Shown here: positions 6,742-9,329 of the stretch, piece by piece
Layout of the letters: each line of letters begins with the position of its first letter
Numbering within the stretch: the stretch's first letter is position 1
DNA from: Puniceicoccales bacterium
GTDB lineage: Bacteria > Verrucomicrobiota > Verrucomicrobiia > Opitutales > LL51
DNA length: 9,329 bases
Assembly (NCBI GenBank): GCA_031259665.1
Contig: JAIRLD010000052.1
Location: 1-9,329 of the forward strand
Reading direction: 5' to 3'
The notes under the pieces: model-generated
Databases searched by the model: none
What the model was told of the DNA's origin: nothing
What the model saw: the letters and a program-made list of their open reading frames with translations, nothing else
Made by a program: the position numbers and the translations under genes

Positions 6742-6987
6742 ATGGTCAATATGGATGGTGATATGGAAAATGCTACCCGAAAATTAATCGAATACGTGCT
6801 GACAAAACTTGAAACAGAACCGGTTGCGGAGCGTATCAAACTCTACAATATTTTGGCGGACTTTCTTCCGAGCGAAGAAGCGAGTGTCCGATTACGAAAA
6901 TACAATGAAGAACTACAACGAATCGACTTTGAATTTCAACGCATAAAATCACTCTTTTTTTTAACCAATAAAAATGAAAAATCATGA
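6742..6987 (+). CDS. Small helical protein of unknown function, first gene of a coupled pair
   Basis: The 81-residue protein starts at ATG 6742 with a weak GAAAG upstream; in-frame ATGs at 6751 and 6763 are alternatives, the last preceded by GGATGGTGAT. The sequence is almost wholly helical and charged: ATRKLIEYVLTKLETEP, AERIKLYNILADFLP, and a heptad-like RKYNEELQRIDFEFQRIKSL that may form a coiled coil. No signal peptide, membrane segment or known motif is visible. Its stop overlaps the start of the next gene (ATGA at 6984-6987), so the two are translationally coupled and their products are likely made in step, perhaps as partners. A -10-like TATAAG at 6714-6719 lies upstream. I do not recognise the family. 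Confidence 0.72.
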   Translation: MVNMDGDMENATRKLIEYVLTKLETEPVAERIKLYNILADFLPSEEASVRLRKYNEELQRIDFEFQRIKSLFFLTNKNEKS

Positions 6988-7331
6988 ATAGTCATACTCA
7001 ATTCTTCAGTTTTATGGTCCCGGATAAGGAATGGTTTTCGCCGAAGGAAATGGCGAATATTGTTGGGAAAACCGATCAATACATTCGTGATGCGTTCGAT
7101 AATCAAAAAATTTTCGGACACACCTCCAATGGCCGTTCTCCCCGGGGCCAGGAAAAACGTAAAACCTACCAGATTCACCGCGATGGTGTCCTCCTCTACC
7201 TACTGGAGACAGCTAATTATTCTTCGGAAGACTTTACGGAGCGTATCGTCGATCTCATCCGTTCGAAACCGGATACGATACTCAAGAAAATAAAGTCAAC
7301 GGTGGATAATTTACTTATTAAATGGAATTGA
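6984..7331 (+). CDS. Excisionase/MerR-like helix-turn-helix DNA-binding protein
   Basis: The product has 115 residues and its start is fixed by the ATGA overlap with the upstream gene. Residues 17-72 look like a short winged helix-turn-helix: EWFSPKEMANIVGKTDQYIR DAFDNQK is the two-helix DNA-binding unit, then a basic, Gly-rich wing (GHTSNGRSPRGQEKRKTY) and a strand (QIHRDGVLLYLLE). This is the layout of the excisionase-like/MerR HTH superfamily. A helical tail (82-112) could dimerise. No integrase or phage genes are near, so a host transcription factor or nucleoid-type role is as likely as excision. The last 14 bases overlap the convergent radC end. The identity of the DNA target is unknown. 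Confidence 0.75.
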   Translation: MNSHTQFFSFMVPDKEWFSPKEMANIVGKTDQYIRDAFDNQKIFGHTSNGRSPRGQEKRKTYQIHRDGVLLYLLETANYSSEDFTERIVDLIRSKPDTILKKIKSTVDNLLIKWN

Positions 7332-8025
7332 TCGTCTTGATCATCTTTGCTTTTCGAAATGAAAAAATTTCGTGATGTGTGACAATAACGTGATCGATAA
7401 AGCAAAGTTCGAGGGATTCGGCTGCTTTTTCGATTTTTTTCGTCAGAATACAGTCATTATCGGACGGTAAAACATTTCCGGATGGGTGATTATGGGCAAT
7501 GATAAAGGCACTTGCATGATTTTTCAATGCGTACTCCATGATTTTACGTGGATAAGCATTGGTCCGATTGACCACACCTTCTTCAATCCGAATCACTCCA
7601 TCCTTAAGTAATCCCAAACATGTATTAAGTAAAGCGACCTCAAAAACTTCATTTTTCAACCCGCCTAAACGCAAGCGCCAAAATTTTTCCAACCGTTCAT
7701 AATTATCGATGATACATTGATTCGTGGGTATATTTCCGTTCAAATAAATTTCTGCGAAAGACTTAATCATTCCGATGGCGATGGGAGCAACGGTCCCCAT
7801 CCCTTTGATTTGGTTTAACTCGTCGATAGTAGCATCAAAAATCGCATGGATGGAGCCAAATTTTCGAAGCAGTGCTTTAGCTATCGATTTGACGTCTTTC
7901 CTTGGCAGGCAAAGTGTCAGAAAAAGTTCTACAATTTCATGCTCCGCAAAACAGGCTAATCCGAAACGCATGAAGCGTTGACGCAGACGTTTCCGATGAC
8001 CATCACAATTTTTAGTAACACTCAC
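7318..8025 (-). CDS. radC: RadC family JAB/MPN-domain protein
   Basis: The start chosen is GTG at 8025 (235 residues), because family similarity begins at GHRKRLRQRFMRFGLACFAE. The frame remains open to a TTG at 8085, but the added 20 residues look like AT-rich leader and neither start has a Shine-Dalgarno site. The N-terminal third is the helix-hairpin-helix part (HEIVELFLTLCLPRKDVKSI, then LNQIKGMGTVAP). The C-terminal JAB domain has the glutamate region NEVFEVALLN and the metal site HNHPSG-NVLPSDND, with both histidines and the following aspartate present, so the site looks intact. RadC was once thought to be a DNA-repair protein; its biochemical role is unresolved and JAMM folds are metalloproteases elsewhere. 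Length is normal for the family. The 3' end overlaps the convergent HTH gene by 14 bp. Confidence 0.9.
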   Translation of the reverse strand: MSVTKNCDGHRKRLRQRFMRFGLACFAEHEIVELFLTLCLPRKDVKSIAKALLRKFGSIHAIFDATIDELNQIKGMGTVAPIAIGMIKSFAEIYLNGNIPTNQCIIDNYERLEKFWRLRLGGLKNEVFEVALLNTCLGLLKDGVIRIEEGVVNRTNAYPRKIMEYALKNHASAFIIAHNHPSGNVLPSDNDCILTKKIEKAAESLELCFIDHVIVTHHEIFSFRKAKMIKTINSI

Positions 8026-8255
8026 GAAATATATTTTAAAATATCCATTGAAGATAGGCAAGTTTTTTATGGAAAAAACTTCCAAATTTTATTCAAAATT
8101 CCTCATTGTAAAAATACGACACGAGGGACAAGCTTCAGCGTAAAAACCTTAGCGGCTAGAAAATACAATACAGAGCCTATATACAGAGCTTGCACGCAAT
8201 ACGACTTCCGGGAAAATCGCCATACTTTTATATTCCTCGAACTACTTTGCCCTTA

Positions 8256-8289
8256 CCTGCCCTCTCCAGATAATCCAGAAAAGAGCAGG
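8256..8289 (-). terminator. Hairpin just downstream of the OTU-like gene
   Basis: On the minus strand CCTGCTCTTTTC pairs with GGAGAGGGCAGG around a 10-base loop (12 pairs including several G-U), 24 bases past the stop codon. Folding is better on this strand than on the plus strand. No U-tract follows, so it may protect the transcript end or act with Rho. The rest of 8026-8312 holds no gene I can support. Confidence 0.4.
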
Positions 8290-8312
8290 GAGACAAAAAA
8301 TATTACTTTATC

Positions 8313-9329
8313 CTAACTTTCTTCGAAAACACTATCTTTCTCTTCGTGGACACTAGGTTCTTCACGGAAGGCTTCCAGAAATAGCAGACTCTCCTCCTGG
8401 GATGGGTCTTCAGGGACAGCAGGCTTTCCGGACTCGGAAAACCACCATCGGCCATCAAAATCTTGGCATCTAAGTCCTCTCCTCTTCCCTCCACTGGGCA
8501 AATCCTCCGGTATTGCCACCATAAAATGATTGCCACCATAATTAATAAGCCCACCACAGTCAGGAATCTCTCCCAAAGCCCGTGGATTGTTACCATCTAC
8601 GCAATCAAACTGATATACCCCCAAAGCCTCATATGCAAATGGTAAAAATGCATAATCAAACCAAACCTTTCCATCTGCTATATCCGCACAGAGCTGATCC
8701 CAATTAAAATCAGAATCGCCAACAACATATTTATGATATCGCCTATCTTCGCTGAGAACGGCTTTTAAGGTTACAATTTCATCTGTATTGTTGGAACCCT
8801 GGCGCGAAATCTCCTCGCCTATTTTTCCTATACACTTATTTACTTCTTCTATGGCAATTGAGATGACTGGCAAATCATCTTGGGCATGAAGTAAAGCCAG
8901 AAGGGAATAAAAGCCACACCACCCATTTCCTAAAGCATCGTATAGCACCATCCGGGGTAGTAAATTCTGTTGAATTTCTCTCATTTTTTTCCATTTACCG
9001 CGTATTTTTTCCTTTTCTATTTTTTTATATTCCTCAAAGAAAACACTCAAGTCTATCTGTTCTTTCTCATCTGCTCCCGATGCGGTAGAAGCGGCAAGCG
9101 ACGAAACTCCAGAACTCCTTCCGGAACTCACATTTGCTCCCGATGCGGTAGAAGCGGCAAGCGACGAAACTCCAGAACTCCTTCCGGAACTCCCATCTGC
9201 TCCCGATGCGGTAGAAGCGGCAAGCGATGGAACTCCAGAACTCCTTCCGGAACTCACATTTGCTCCCGATGCGGTAGAAGCGGCAAGCGACGGAACTCCA
9301 GAACTCCTTCCGGAACTTCCATCTGCTCC
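8313..9329 (-). CDS. OTU-like cysteine protease with Ser/Ala-rich repeat region (5' end outside window)
   Basis: The frame is open to the right window edge, so the true start lies beyond it. A GTG inside the repeat (9257) is only a Val codon of the unit. Of 338 visible residues the first ~88 are a low-complexity Ser/Gly/Ala tandem array. A charged helical segment (FFEEYKKIEKEKIRGKWKKM) follows, then a compact domain with the OTU layout: Asp (codon 8939-8937) and Cys (8918-8916) in YDALGNGWCGFYSLLALL, and a catalytic His (8528-8526) in NYGGNHFMVAIPE, with aromatic DGRWWF after it. OTU proteases cleave ubiquitin chains; bacterial members are usually effectors that act inside eukaryotic cells. 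The acidic C-terminus is Glu/Ser/Pro-rich. No secretion signal can be judged because the N-terminus is missing. OTU assignment is by motif only; a related papain-like fold remains possible. Confidence 0.75.
   Translation of the reverse strand, partial: GADGSSGRSSGVPSLAASTASGANVSSGRSSGVPSLAASTASGADGSSGRSSGVSSLAASTASGANVSSGRSSGVSSLAASTASGADEKEQIDLSVFFEEYKKIEKEKIRGKWKKMREIQQNLLPRMVLYDALGNGWCGFYSLLALLHAQDDLPVISIAIEEVNKCIGKIGEEISRQGSNNTDEIVTLKAVLSEDRRYHKYVVGDSDFNWDQLCADIADGKVWFDYAFLPFAYEALGVYQFDCVDGNNPRALGEIPDCGGLINYGGNHFMVAIPEDLPSGGKRRGLRCQDFDGRWWFSESGKPAVPEDPSQEESLLFLEAFREEPSVHEEKDSVFEES
9066..9329 (-). repeat. 63-bp tandem array encoding 21-residue Ser/Ala-rich units
   Basis: Four full units (9317-9255, 9254-9192, 9191-9129, 9128-9066) and part of a fifth at the edge share the pattern SSGRSSGV(P/S)SL then AASTASGA and a variable pair. 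The pair alternates DG, NV, DG, NV, DE. The first two full units have Pro at position 9 and the next two Ser. The array is nearly identical at DNA level and richer in GC than its surroundings. It continues outside the window. It likely forms a flexible, disordered stalk or linker before the protease domain. Confidence 0.9.

Noticed and set aside
6742..7331. Toxin-antitoxin pair
   Set aside because: The two-gene size and ATGA overlap fit, but neither product shows a toxin fold or active-site motif, and the second is a plain DNA-binding protein.
7978..8316. Plus-strand open frame of 112 codons between radC and the OTU-like gene
   Set aside because: It begins inside radC on the opposite strand, shows no domain or ribosome binding site, and has low-complexity composition.
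9257..9257. GTG as start codon of the OTU-like gene
   Set aside because: The same reading frame continues through further repeat units to the window edge, so this GTG is an internal Val codon repeated in the array.
9066..9329. CRISPR array
   Set aside because: The 63-bp units are directly adjacent with no unique spacers and keep an open reading frame.

Overview
The window looks like a chromosome segment of a host-associated bacterium with a moderately AT-rich genome. It combines generic bacterial genes (LysR and XRE regulators, RadC, an AsmA-like envelope protein, a pseudopilin) with eukaryote-type protein families (two ankyrin-repeat proteins and an OTU-type cysteine protease). The style of the RadC, LysR and small helix-turn-helix proteins suggests Verrucomicrobiota, perhaps class Opitutae. 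That placement is recalled by eye from family resemblance and no search was run, so hold it at moderate confidence. The ankyrin and OTU genes point to life in or with a eukaryotic host.

Layout. Positions 1-2194 hold two ankyrin-repeat genes in tandem on the minus strand. The first is cut by the window edge. The second is complete, with an N-terminal membrane anchor and eleven noncanonical 40-residue repeats. A 350-base divergent intergenic region (2195-2546) carries a perfect 11-bp inverted repeat, further dyads and an extended -10 promoter. It leads to a lone GspH/FimT-like pseudopilin (2547-3263, plus). A frameshifted IS5-type transposase remnant (3274-3632, minus) abuts the pseudopilin stop. 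An AsmA-like envelope protein (3772-4812, minus) and a LysR regulator (4972-5886, plus) are divergent and share a 159-bp control region.

After LysR come a doubtful 49-codon minus-strand ORF and an XRE-family regulator (6066-6578, minus). The regulator is divergent from a translationally coupled two-gene operon (6742-7331, plus) that encodes a small helical protein and an excisionase-like DNA-binding protein. RadC (minus) overlaps the end of that operon tail to tail by 14 bp. The right edge (8313-9329, minus) is a 5'-truncated gene for an OTU-like protease, preceded by a serine/alanine-rich tandem array of 63-bp units with a two-unit super-period.

How the parts may work together (inference). 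The ankyrin and OTU proteins are candidate host-interaction effectors: scaffolds that bind host proteins, and a ubiquitin or ubiquitin-like protease. They flank a block of ordinary regulatory and maintenance genes. The XRE gene and the divergent small operon are arranged like a self-regulated switch, with a candidate operator at the XRE promoter. No tRNA, rRNA, CRISPR array, origin or intact insertion sequence was seen.
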